Part shown: positions 56,750 through 64,000 of the stretch, piece by piece | Layout: each line of letters starts with the position of its first letter | How positions within the stretch are numbered: position 1 is the first letter of the stretch | Origin: Candidozyma auris | Lineage: Eukaryota; Ascomycota; Pichiomycetes; Serinales; Metschnikowiaceae | Length of the DNA: 64,000 nt | NCBI RefSeq assembly: GCF_003013715.1 | Contig: NC_072814.1 | Span: 806,001 to 870,000, forward strand | Direction of reading: 5' to 3' | Made by a program: the position numbers and the translations under genes | The notes under the pieces: model-generated | Databases searched by the model: none | The model's input: only the letters and a program-made list of their open reading frames with translations | What the model was told of the DNA's origin: nothing

Positions 56750-58525
56750 ATGCCCACTATTCCGTGTGATAAGGCTGACCTTTACGAGCTTTTGGGTAGA
56801 GAATACACCACCGAAGAGTTCGATGAGTTGTGTTTCGACTTCGGCCTCGAATTGGACGAAGACACCACCAATGACTGTGCAGAGGGAGAAAGACCCCAGT
56901 TAAAGATCGAAATTCCCGCCAACAGATATGATATGTTGTGTATTGAAGGTATTGCCCAGGCACTCAATGAGTTCTTGGGCAGAAGGGAAGCACCCAAGTA
57001 TGTGTTGGAACCAGCAAAGCCCGAAATCACCATGACCATCGAAGAGTCTACTCAGCAGATTAGACCTTTCGCTGCCGCTGCCATATTGAAAGGTGTAGAA
57101 TTTGATGAGAGAAAATATGCCTCCTTCATTGCCTTGCAAGACAAATTGCACACGAATTTGTGCCGAAACAGAACATTGGTTGCCATTGGTACTCACGACT
57201 TGGACACATTGACTCCACCATTTGTATACCAGGCGTTGCCTCCTAAGGATATCAAATTTGCACCATTGAACCAGGAAAAGGTCATGGACGGTGCTGAGTT
57301 GATGGAGTTTTATGAAAGCGATAAGAACTTGAGCAAATACTTGCATATCATCAAAGATTCTCCAGTGTATCCAGTGATTTACGACTCCAAGAAAACCGTG
57401 TGCTCCTTGCCACCAATAATCAACTCCAATCACTCCAAGATTTCCTTAAACACCAAGAATGTCTTTATTGAAGTCACAGGTACTGACAAAACCAAAACGG
57501 AAATTGTCATTGAGCAGATGGTGGCCATGTTCTCTTGCTACTGTAAGAAGCCATTCGTCATCGAGCCAGTCCAAATCATCTCTTCTCACAACAAGCAAGA
57601 CAGGGTTACTCCTAACGTCACCCCCAGAAATTTCAAGGCGGAGGTTTCCTACATCAACTCGTGTTTGGGCTTGAACTACAGCGGCGAGCAGATCGCCAAA
57701 TTGTTGAGGAGAATGTCCCTTCACGCCACACCTTCTTCGAGCGATAAGAACATTCTTGATGTCGCTGTTCCGATCACCAGATCCGATATCTTGCACCAGT
57801 GTGATATCATGGAGGATGCTGCCATCGGGTATGGCTTCAACGATTTGAAGAAGACAAAGCCCCAGAGTGATTCCCTCGTGGCAGCTCCCTTGCCAGTGAA
57901 CAAGGTTGCTGATATTATCAGACTTGCATCGTCACAATCCGGATACTTGGAAGTGTTGCCATTGACGTTGTGCTCGCATGATGAGAATTTCAAGTTCTTG
58001 AGACAGGTTGACGATGGTAAGACAGCAGTCAAGTTGGAAAACCCCAAGACATTTGAATACCAGGTAGTGAGAACTACCTTGTTGCCAGGTATCCTTAAAA
58101 CCATTAAGGAGAACAGAAAGCACTCGTTGCCCATCAAGGTGTTTGAGTGTGGAGACATTGTGAAGAAGGACGACAGCTTGGAGAGAGGCGCCTACAACCA
58201 AAGAAACTGGAGTGCTATCTACGCCGGTAAGCACTCTGGTTTCGAATATGTTCAAGGCTTGCTAGGTAAAATCATGCAAACGGTGAGGACACCATGGATT
58301 GAGAAACCAAACGAGAATAAGTCCAGAGGATACTGGATTGAGCAGGACGACGCCAACACCACCTTCTTTCCAGGTAGAGGTGCCAAAATCTTCTTCAGAG
58401 TCAGCGAAGGTGCAGAGCCTCAACACATTGGTGCTATTGGAGTTTTGCACCCTGAAGTGTTGGGCCACTTTGAGATTCCGTATGCCGCCTCGTCCGTGGA
58501 GATCAACGTCGAGGTCTTCTTGTAA
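56750..58525 (+). CDS. FRS1: Cytosolic phenylalanyl-tRNA synthetase beta subunit
   Basis: This is the beta chain of the alpha2-beta2 PheRS (the catalytic alpha chain is Frs2). The 591-residue protein (Saccharomyces 595) contains the B1 domain at the N-terminus, the B3/B4 editing region ([61 protein letters not shown]) and the B5 domain. The inactive synthetase-like domain lies at the C-terminus (PNTP-like: [25 protein letters not shown]). Leu is encoded mostly by TTG, as in highly expressed genes of this clade. The 162 bp to the MIL1-like gene include a T-run. Confidence 0.94.
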   Translation: MPTIPCDKADLYELLGREYTTEEFDELCFDFGLELDEDTTNDCAEGERPQLKIEIPANRYDMLCIEGIAQALNEFLGRREAPKYVLEPAKPEITMTIEESTQQIRPFAAAAILKGVEFDERKYASFIALQDKLHTNLCRNRTLVAIGTHDLDTLTPPFVYQALPPKDIKFAPLNQEKVMDGAELMEFYESDKNLSKYLHIIKDSPVYPVIYDSKKTVCSLPPIINSNHSKISLNTKNVFIEVTGTDKTKTEIVIEQMVAMFSCYCKKPFVIEPVQIISSHNKQDRVTPNVTPRNFKAEVSYINSCLGLNYSGEQIAKLLRRMSLHATPSSSDKNILDVAVPITRSDILHQCDIMEDAAIGYGFNDLKKTKPQSDSLVAAPLPVNKVADIIRLASSQSGYLEVLPLTLCSHDENFKFLRQVDDGKTAVKLENPKTFEYQVVRTTLLPGILKTIKENRKHSLPIKVFECGDIVKKDDSLERGAYNQRNWSAIYAGKHSGFEYVQGLLGKIMQTVRTPWIEKPNENKSRGYWIEQDDANTTFFPGRGAKIFFRVSEGAEPQHIGAIGVLHPEVLGHFEIPYAASSVEINVEVFL

Positions 58526-59073
58526 AATAGACCGTAATACAGATAGAGTCCGGAGGTAACTACGTAGGGTACAATACGAGGCAAAGTATGCACTAACATG
58601 AGTAGCACTCTGCTTAAATAGCACTTTGAAGCGAGGATACAGTTCTGTTTTTCAATTATAGTCATTCAAGCGAACCTCAGCAATTGCCATAAGTTATGCA
58701 GAAACCTTCACTCTCCATAATATCTGCAATCTAAAATCTCATAAAAGACTATCATTTTTGAAGACCTTTAATTGCAATTTCCAGTAACAGCCGGGACCAT
58801 TCATACCCATTACCTGCAGTACATACACTGTGCTGGCACGACCGGTTCCGTGCGCCTGTCGCATAATGAAATCTAACCCAACCGAAGATACCGTTTCCAG
58901 GCAACAGTCAGTGCTATCCAGCTTCTAGAATTAAACGAGAGCTCGTTATCATCTTCATTCTTTCAGCTTGCACATTTGCCACGTAATCTTTCCTTACAGA
59001 TTTTCACGTCATCCTTATTTTGTCGGTTGCTTTAACCATCCCCTATTGAATAATCATATAACGAGGAAGCACA
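58526..59073. promoter_or_regulatory. Intergenic region FRS1-SEC4
   Basis: 548 bp with the SEC4 promoter; no other feature was recognised. Confidence 0.55.
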
Positions 59074-59688
59074 ATGAGTGATAAGGCACCATCGAGATCG
59101 TACGATATGATCATGAAGTTGTTGCTCATTGGAGACTCTGGAGTGGGCAAGTCGTGTTTGTTGTTGCGTTTTGTCGACGACAAATTCAACCCATCCTTCA
59201 TCACCACGATCGGCATTGATTTCAAGATCAGAACTATTGAGAGCAAAGGCAAAAAAATCAAGTTGCAGGTCTGGGACACAGCAGGCCAGGAGAGATTCAG
59301 AACGATTACCACGTCCTACTACAGAGGCGCCAGAGGTATTGTATTGATTTATGATGTCACCGATGCCAGAACGTTTGAAAATGTCGAGAACTGGTTCAAC
59401 ACAGTCACCCCGCACGCCAACGAAAACTCTCAGATTTTTTTGGTCGGTAACAAATGTGACGATGAAGAGAACAGACAAGTCTCTAGACAGCAAGGTGAGG
59501 AGTTGGCTTCTAAGTTGAATGTACCATTCTTGGAGGCAAGTGCCAAAACTAACGAAAACGTGGAGGCTATATTCTACGAGTTGGCAGGAATTATTCAGGA
59601 TAAGACCGTGGATGAGGAGCCCCAGCAGGGCAGCTCGGGTATCAACATCTCCCAGAAAACCAACAGTGTCAAGAACAATTGCTGTTAG
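59074..59688 (+). CDS. SEC4: Sec4 Rab GTPase of post-Golgi secretion
   Basis: Sec4 is the Rab on secretory vesicles that acts through the exocyst at sites of growth. The 204-residue protein has GDSGVGKSC (P-loop, near 20), switch [35 protein letters not shown] (switch II), [16 protein letters not shown] and a C-terminal Cys-Cys for double geranylgeranylation. The whole sequence is closest to Sec4/Rab8 rather than Ypt1, as shown by [31 protein letters not shown]. Complete and of normal length. Confidence 0.95.
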   Translation: MSDKAPSRSYDMIMKLLLIGDSGVGKSCLLLRFVDDKFNPSFITTIGIDFKIRTIESKGKKIKLQVWDTAGQERFRTITTSYYRGARGIVLIYDVTDARTFENVENWFNTVTPHANENSQIFLVGNKCDDEENRQVSRQQGEELASKLNVPFLEASAKTNENVEAIFYELAGIIQDKTVDEEPQQGSSGINISQKTNSVKNNCC

Positions 59689-59847
59689 GAACGACCTTGC
59701 AGCATCAAGACAAGTGGCTACATCTATGGGCCCACCTACTAATTTCCACTTTTCCTTATTTGGTGTGTATATCGAACAAATGATGACTTTATCTTACATT
59801 ATTTAACCCTATATTCATGTGCTGTGTAGACTCCTCTTATCTATAGT

Positions 59848-60258
59848 TTACTCGTTGATTTTCTTGCCAAAGTACACCCACTGATCATCCAAGGGTTTCT
59901 CTTCCAATTCTTCCCACGCCTTTAAGCTCGACAAATCCTTAGCCAAGGCCAACTCGTCGTTGGCCTGCACTACAATCTCCTCAATTAAGCCACCACCAAT
60001 CTTGTTTTCGATCACCTCTTTAATCTCGTTCTCCTCCACAATCTTTAACCTGCTCTTGGTCATAGCTTCAACAGACTGTCTGTAAACAGAGTGTTCTGGG
60101 AAATTCTTCTGAAGGTAGTTCAATGTATAATTATAGAGCGAGATCAAAGCTGGTCTAGGGTTTGGGTGCTGGTACAATCCGGCCAAACCTGTAGGATAGC
60201 CTTCTGCAGCTTTCACAAGAACCTCCTCGGCCTGTCTCAACACTCTGGTGAACTTCAT
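59848..60258 (-). CDS. NUFM: Mitochondrial complex I accessory subunit, NDUFA5/B13 type
   Basis: The 136-residue protein matches the NDUFA5 (B13) family, called NUFM in Yarrowia, a matrix-arm subunit of NADH:ubiquinone oxidoreductase. Recognisable blocks are TGLAGLYQHPNPRPALISLYNYTL near 20, FPEHSVYRQSVEAMTKSRLKIV near 55 and KAWEELEEKPLDDQWVYFG near the end. The frame is open upstream, but the protein starts with MKFTRVLRQAEE as in relatives. Presence of complex I is in line with the CTG clade and excludes a Saccharomyces-like species. Confidence 0.9.
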   Translation of the reverse strand: MKFTRVLRQAEEVLVKAAEGYPTGLAGLYQHPNPRPALISLYNYTLNYLQKNFPEHSVYRQSVEAMTKSRLKIVEENEIKEVIENKIGGGLIEEIVVQANDELALAKDLSSLKAWEELEEKPLDDQWVYFGKKINE

Positions 60259-60827
60259 GATGCTATGTGGAAGTAAAGAGGTTGTGTAAAGTAATAGTCC
60301 TTCAAACGTAATATAGAAAAAAATGTCACTTGGTTGGTTGAATTTTGGTGCACGGGTGTCAATGCCACCCAAACAAAATGGTAGGCTTGAGTGACAAGTG
60401 AATTTGGCAAGGAAATTCTATTATTTTTTTTTTTAAATTTTTCTTTCTTCTTTTTCCTGAACACTACAATTTCATCCCCGATTCCTGTTGTAATGTTCGA
60501 AATTTTGGTGGTGAGGGAGTGGTTGCAAAAGGCTGTGGGAGATAATGGGTAAGGGTTGAAGGGTCAAGCTGATGAACGGTGAACTGACGCAATTATACCT
60601 TATACTCACGCCTAAGAATCTCTCTTTAAAGATCTTGAGAACAGAGTTCTCAGACATCACGTACTGCTCTACACCTTTTGAATTCAACATTTACAATGAT
60701 GCTCTAGATATGACACAAAATGTAAGGAACTATTTCAAAATCAATCTGTATCTACAACTTGCCATGAGATACTTATAGTCTTTTCAATTGATGGTAAGCT
60801 TCCTCGAAGTCCTCTTTAGAGACCTCC
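60259..60827. other. Region between complex I gene and WWM1
   Basis: 569 bp. The left part is the complex I gene promoter (T-run near 60424-60440). The right part has a 68-codon plus-strand ORF (60572-60778) listed separately. Confidence 0.5.
60572..60778 (+). CDS. Small ORF, 68 codons, unknown
   Basis: A plus-strand frame from a true ATG, with an upstream in-frame stop, ends 49 bp before the end of the convergent WWM1 gene, a normal tail-to-tail spacing. The peptide (starts MNGELTQLYLIL, contains NVRNYFKINLYLQLAMRYL) looks protein-like, with alternating hydrophobic residues, but matches no family I know. It could be the last exon of a split gene, though I found no intron signals upstream. 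Confidence 0.3.
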   Translation: MNGELTQLYLILTPKNLSLKILRTEFSDITYCSTPFEFNIYNDALDMTQNVRNYFKINLYLQLAMRYL

Positions 60828-61490
60828 TCAGAAGTCTCCGCCAAAGTCGCCTCCACCAAAGTCTCCACCTCCGTCGTTCATGGAAGCGTCCATGTAACCG
60901 TCTCTGTAGGCATCCTCCTGCCCATCAGCAATAGCATTGCCCAACATCATTCCTCCTAGCATACCTGCACCAGCACCCAAGGCCATGCCTCCGAAATTGC
61001 CGAAGCCGCTTCTCTGTTGCTGAGGCATCTGCTGATATGGAGGCTGCTGATATCCGTAACCTTGGGGAGGATATCCTCCATAACCAGGCTGTGGACCATA
61101 TGGAGGGTACCCGCCAGCTTGCATTGGCTGTTGAGGGTATCCTCCACCATAGCCTCCGCCATATCCTCCGCCGTAGCCAGGCTGCTGATATCCACCTGGT
61201 CCTCCTGGTGCCCCAGGTCCACTTGGACCACGGCCACCATTTTGAGCTGACCCAGATGGGGCTGGAGCCGAGGCTCTATTTTCAGCACCGCCAGAGGAGT
61301 TTCCTGACGGTTTGTATGGAGGAGGAGGCAAGTCGTCGCCATCATTCTTGCCCCAGGTTGTTCCCTCTGGAGCCTCCCATTGAGACTTTTTGGTGCTCAA
61401 ATCCACAAAGTACCAATGCTTGTAGTTATTGTCAAAACGTGCCGTCCAGCCGTTGGGTACGTTTGGAGCGTTCTTGGGGTCCTGTGACAT
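60828..61490 (-). CDS. WWM1: Wwm1-like WW domain protein
   Basis: The 220-residue protein has one WW domain at the N-terminus (PNGWTARFDNNYKHWYFVD, QWEAP; two Trp and the aromatic pair). A Pro/Gly/Tyr/Gln-rich tract with PPYG and GGYGGGYGGG repeats follows, then a glycine/methionine segment (GGMALGAGAGMLGGMMLGNAIADG) and an acidic Gly-Asp-Phe end. Saccharomyces Wwm1 (211 residues) interacts with the metacaspase Mca1 and affects growth when overproduced. The frame is open upstream 14 codons without ATG. Confidence 0.85.
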   Translation of the reverse strand: MSQDPKNAPNVPNGWTARFDNNYKHWYFVDLSTKKSQWEAPEGTTWGKNDGDDLPPPPYKPSGNSSGGAENRASAPAPSGSAQNGGRGPSGPGAPGGPGGYQQPGYGGGYGGGYGGGYPQQPMQAGGYPPYGPQPGYGGYPPQGYGYQQPPYQQMPQQQRSGFGNFGGMALGAGAGMLGGMMLGNAIADGQEDAYRDGYMDASMNDGGGDFGGGDFGGDF

Positions 61491-61842
61491 GGTAGCAAGG
61501 ATAACTGTTAAGATAGGAGGCAATCGGATCAAGCTTTATCCGCCTCGACAGCGTGGGGCGCTTATGCAGGCAATGATGATCCAGCGGTGGCTAGTATATT
61601 CTACTAATCGATTGGAATGCTGCTTCAAAAATGAAACGAAGCTCAGCTCAAGCTTTTAGTGTATATCAATGCTAGACTTGAGCTTCTTGCTTCTGTTGTT
61701 TATGTGTGTCCATGTCGTATGCTTCGCTTCCCCAGTATTTCCTTCCCACTGCGACTCTCGGTAAACATCACCAAACTCAACACATTTGTACGCAAGTCAC
61801 CAACATCGATAAGATCTAGAATTTGTTTAATTTGGACTCATT
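61491..61842. promoter_or_regulatory. Divergent promoter WWM1 / orphan membrane protein
   Basis: 352 bp between divergent starts; nothing specific recognised. Confidence 0.5.
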
Positions 61843-63051
61843 ATGAAATTTTCTATCGTCGCCTCCATAACTCTTGGGGGCCTTTGTCTCAACAACGCCT
61901 TTGGGGCACCTTTGGGTGACTTGCAAGAGTTTTTTGCAGCCATTCCTGATCTCCACATCAACGTGTGCTATACGTACAATGGCAGCCAGCAGTGCGTCGA
62001 GCCCACGATTGTGACGCTTCTCGATGGAGAATCGCAAAGTTCTCTCGATTGCATTTTAGAAATTCCCATGTCTGGGCCACACCTCAAGCAGCTTATGGAG
62101 AATATGCCTTCAAAGGCTCTCATGGCGAGAATCCCACGTCATTTTTCTCTGTTCTACAGCATGACAGGCCACCTCTTCAAGAATCTGAAATACTCGTCCG
62201 CTGTTCGGATCTTCGCCACGATGTTGGGCTCTGCTGCCATTACCTGGTCGATCCTCTTCGTTGCGGATGATAAGACCCATCAAAGCACACAAACCAATCA
62301 AAGCACCCAAAACACCCTGGATTCCTCTGACAACCCATCCCAGCCTATGGAATCTCTTCCAATCAAAGTGCCTAACAACTCATTCAACAGCCGTGACCTG
62401 AGTCCCTTTTTTTCAACCCTCCAGAGGTGTCGCTTGCGTGCTGCCGTGGCTACTATCAACGCCGTGGCTCTTCAGAATCAAGGCCAGATCGATTTCAAGC
62501 TGGACCTGCTGGAATACTTTGCAGCTCTCGTGCCACCTATGGCTCTGTTGAGCCCTTCGGACCGCTCAGGCCAGCTTGCCGAGGGAAAGCTGTTGCTGCT
62601 GCTGCCCGAGAGCCTCGCCCCACCTAGAGCGTGGCTCCAGCCAGCGCATTCCAGAGAAGCAGAAAGGAAGAAGCAAAAAGGGTTTGCTGTTGGTATTGCA
62701 CCAGTTTCTGCTCGAAAAAACACCTTTGAGATATCGACAGCTGAAGGGAGGGAAGCGTTGAAGAAGTATATAGCAGAGAAGAGAGGCCAGAGCCACATGG
62801 GTCTAGTCTCGAACAAAGAGGCCACGGACAGCCAAGATGCCCAAGAGAACGACACCAATATTACCACTACATATGGAGAGGTGAGCAAGTTCTGTCCGGA
62901 GACAAAGAAGAAGTACCGTCGTGTGTTCGTGGCCAACCGAGGGTGGATGTCTATGCGGGCGTTCGAAGAGGAAGAGAGAAAGTATGGGAGTGAGAGCGTG
63001 GTCCGCAGCCGAAGAGAAATGGCCGCAACTAATGCTGGAGGCAGCATGTGA
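61843..63051 (+). CDS. Orphan secretory-pathway single-pass membrane protein
   Basis: The 402-residue protein is not recognised. It has a signal peptide (about 1-22, MKFSIVASITLGGLCLNNAFGA). A short lumenal domain holds three Cys (42, 51, 70) and an N-glycosylation sequon at Asn46. A membrane helix follows (about 119-141, IFATMLGSAAITWSILFVA), then a hydrophilic cytosolic part with Ser/Thr/Asn-rich and Lys/Arg-rich stretches. CTG codons are abundant at 62496-62610 (for example in FK-x-D-x-x-EYF and GK-x-L-x-x-x-PES, where x is CTG), so that part is Ser-rich in this code. CTG clusters are unusual in conserved genes of the clade and suggest a fast-evolving, lineage-specific gene. A long antisense frame overlaps its second half and is taken as spurious. 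Confidence 0.6.
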   Translation: MKFSIVASITLGGLCLNNAFGAPLGDLQEFFAAIPDLHINVCYTYNGSQQCVEPTIVTLLDGESQSSLDCILEIPMSGPHLKQLMENMPSKALMARIPRHFSLFYSMTGHLFKNLKYSSAVRIFATMLGSAAITWSILFVADDKTHQSTQTNQSTQNTLDSSDNPSQPMESLPIKVPNNSFNSRDLSPFFSTLQRCRLRAAVATINAVALQNQGQIDFKLDLLEYFAALVPPMALLSPSDRSGQLAEGKLLLLLPESLAPPRAWLQPAHSREAERKKQKGFAVGIAPVSARKNTFEISTAEGREALKKYIAEKRGQSHMGLVSNKEATDSQDAQENDTNITTTYGEVSKFCPETKKKYRRVFVANRGWMSMRAFEEEERKYGSESVVRSRREMAATNAGGSM

Positions 63052-64000
63052 GGAGCCCAGGCCCGGCAGCAGGACAAAGAGCACCCCAATGACAAGAAGA
63101 GTGTACGTTTGAGAAAATGAGTAGCCATACAATAGGTGTCAGCGAAAGCTGAGAAAACTCTGCTGCAGCATCCCCCCAGCGAACCCAACAGAGATCAAGC
63201 GTGATAAAGCATGAGGAGCTATGGGTAATGATCATAGAAAGTCGATATTACGCTGTGACTTCCTCTTGCCATTGGCATTTTGGGTTTTTGGTGCTTTGGC
63301 CGTGGGCTCTTTTTCGCAGCCACCGAGGGTCCCAAAAGCCTGTCGCAGAGACCTACCCTCCCTAGCGCTGCTGCCGTCGAATTCCAACTTTCTCTCTGAC
63401 CTGCACACCTCTGAGGAGACTCCCCTCCGGACAAAAATGTTCCGTTTCTAGATTGGAGTTAAGCAGTTGCCTCAGATCTCCCTGCTCGCGAAGAATCACA
63501 ATTGCAAATCTCAGGTTACGGTGAATGGTTGCACAAGCTTCAGGTGCCCTGGACGGTTTCTCATGCTTGTGGCTTCTGCGCTGCTGCTGCTTCTGCTGAG
63601 ACCTCAGATGTTCCTCGCATATGACTTTGCCGCACCCTCCCAAGAGAGAATAGGGTGCGCTGCACGATGAGATGAAACAAGGGTAAAGCTGCTAGAGGCA
63701 GCGACGACCTTTGGGGAAAGTCAGGCGGCCAATTCAAATTAAATCCCCAATCCTTGAACACGTTTTTGGAAGGAGACTCTGAGGATTTTTTTGCAGGATC
63801 TTGGTGCTTGAATCTTTTTGCCAGGGCCTCTAATTTTTTCACATGGCCCGGGCTCGTTTTTTTTTTTAGGCCCTGCTACGCATTGCCAGTCGAGTTTCTT
63901 CGCTGGAGCATGCAAAACACCGCGCTCGCACCATATCCTCACTAGAAGGGCCTTTTTCACATGGGTCTCCCTTCGCAGGCCGTTTTCATCTATATCAGTT
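63052..64000. other. Right-end region without a supported gene
   Basis: 949 bp with short frames only (for example 63221-63451). From 63762 to 63870 five T-tracts of 5-12 bp follow each other at intervals of about 18-29 bp. The region probably belongs to the promoter of a gene beyond the window. Confidence 0.5.

Noticed and set aside
62478..63188. 236-codon antisense ORF over the orphan membrane gene
   Set aside because: It has Ser/Leu-rich composition and no features. The sense frame has a signal peptide and membrane helix and is preferred, though with moderate confidence.

Overview
The window is nuclear DNA of a budding yeast of the CTG (CUG-Ser) clade. It is gene-dense, nearly intron-free and lies on one continuous chromosome arm. 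Three lines of evidence support the clade. In-frame CTG codons sit where conserved proteins carry Ser, Thr or Ala rather than Leu: the Swr1 HRIGQ motif at 1491, Ure2 at 44420 and 44663, and ADH at 46056. There is a mitochondrial complex I subunit gene, which Saccharomyces lacks. There is also a Hyr/Iff-type GPI adhesin typical of Candida-related yeasts. Genus and species cannot be fixed from the sequence alone; the composition and small intron would fit the Metschnikowiaceae side of the clade (inference). Protein readings that treat CTG as Leu should be read with Ser at those positions.

Layout. 1-7.6 kb: 3' part of SWR1, VMA10, MSC7-type aldehyde dehydrogenase, RQC1, RTC3. 7.8 kb: tRNA-Leu(UAA). 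8.7-14.1 kb: a repeat-rich GPI adhesin followed by a 3-kb gene desert with a long ATT microsatellite and hairpins. 14.1-24.1 kb: GUS1, an RMD1/RMD8 family gene, SWT1, an XLF/NEJ1 homologue whose start overlaps a YFH7-like kinase gene, and HEM13. 25.3-36.2 kb: ALR1, KRI1, PEX8, a mitochondrial PPR-type gene and SNP1. 36.9-45.1 kb: a Dap1-like heme protein, a large coiled-coil polarity-type protein, a glutamine amidotransferase and URE2. 45.8-52.4 kb: a zinc alcohol dehydrogenase, RQC2 with a tiny first exon and a 53-nt intron, HST2 and BMT6. 53.8-63.1 kb: a MIL1-like DUF726 protein, FRS1, SEC4, a complex I subunit, WWM1 and an orphan signal-peptide/TM protein. The last 0.95 kb has no convincing gene.

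The genes are mostly unrelated housekeeping genes and are not an operon-like system. RQC1 and RQC2, two subunits of the ribosome-associated quality control complex, both occur here but 40 kb apart. The observations that most deserve follow-up are the repeated SUMO-consensus-like motifs in the NEJ1 homologue and its 9-bp head-to-head overlap with the neighbouring gene, the two-codon first exon of RQC2, the two possible starts of the alcohol dehydrogenase, the orphan membrane protein with CTG clusters, and two very small ORFs behind TATA plus CT-rich promoter architecture.
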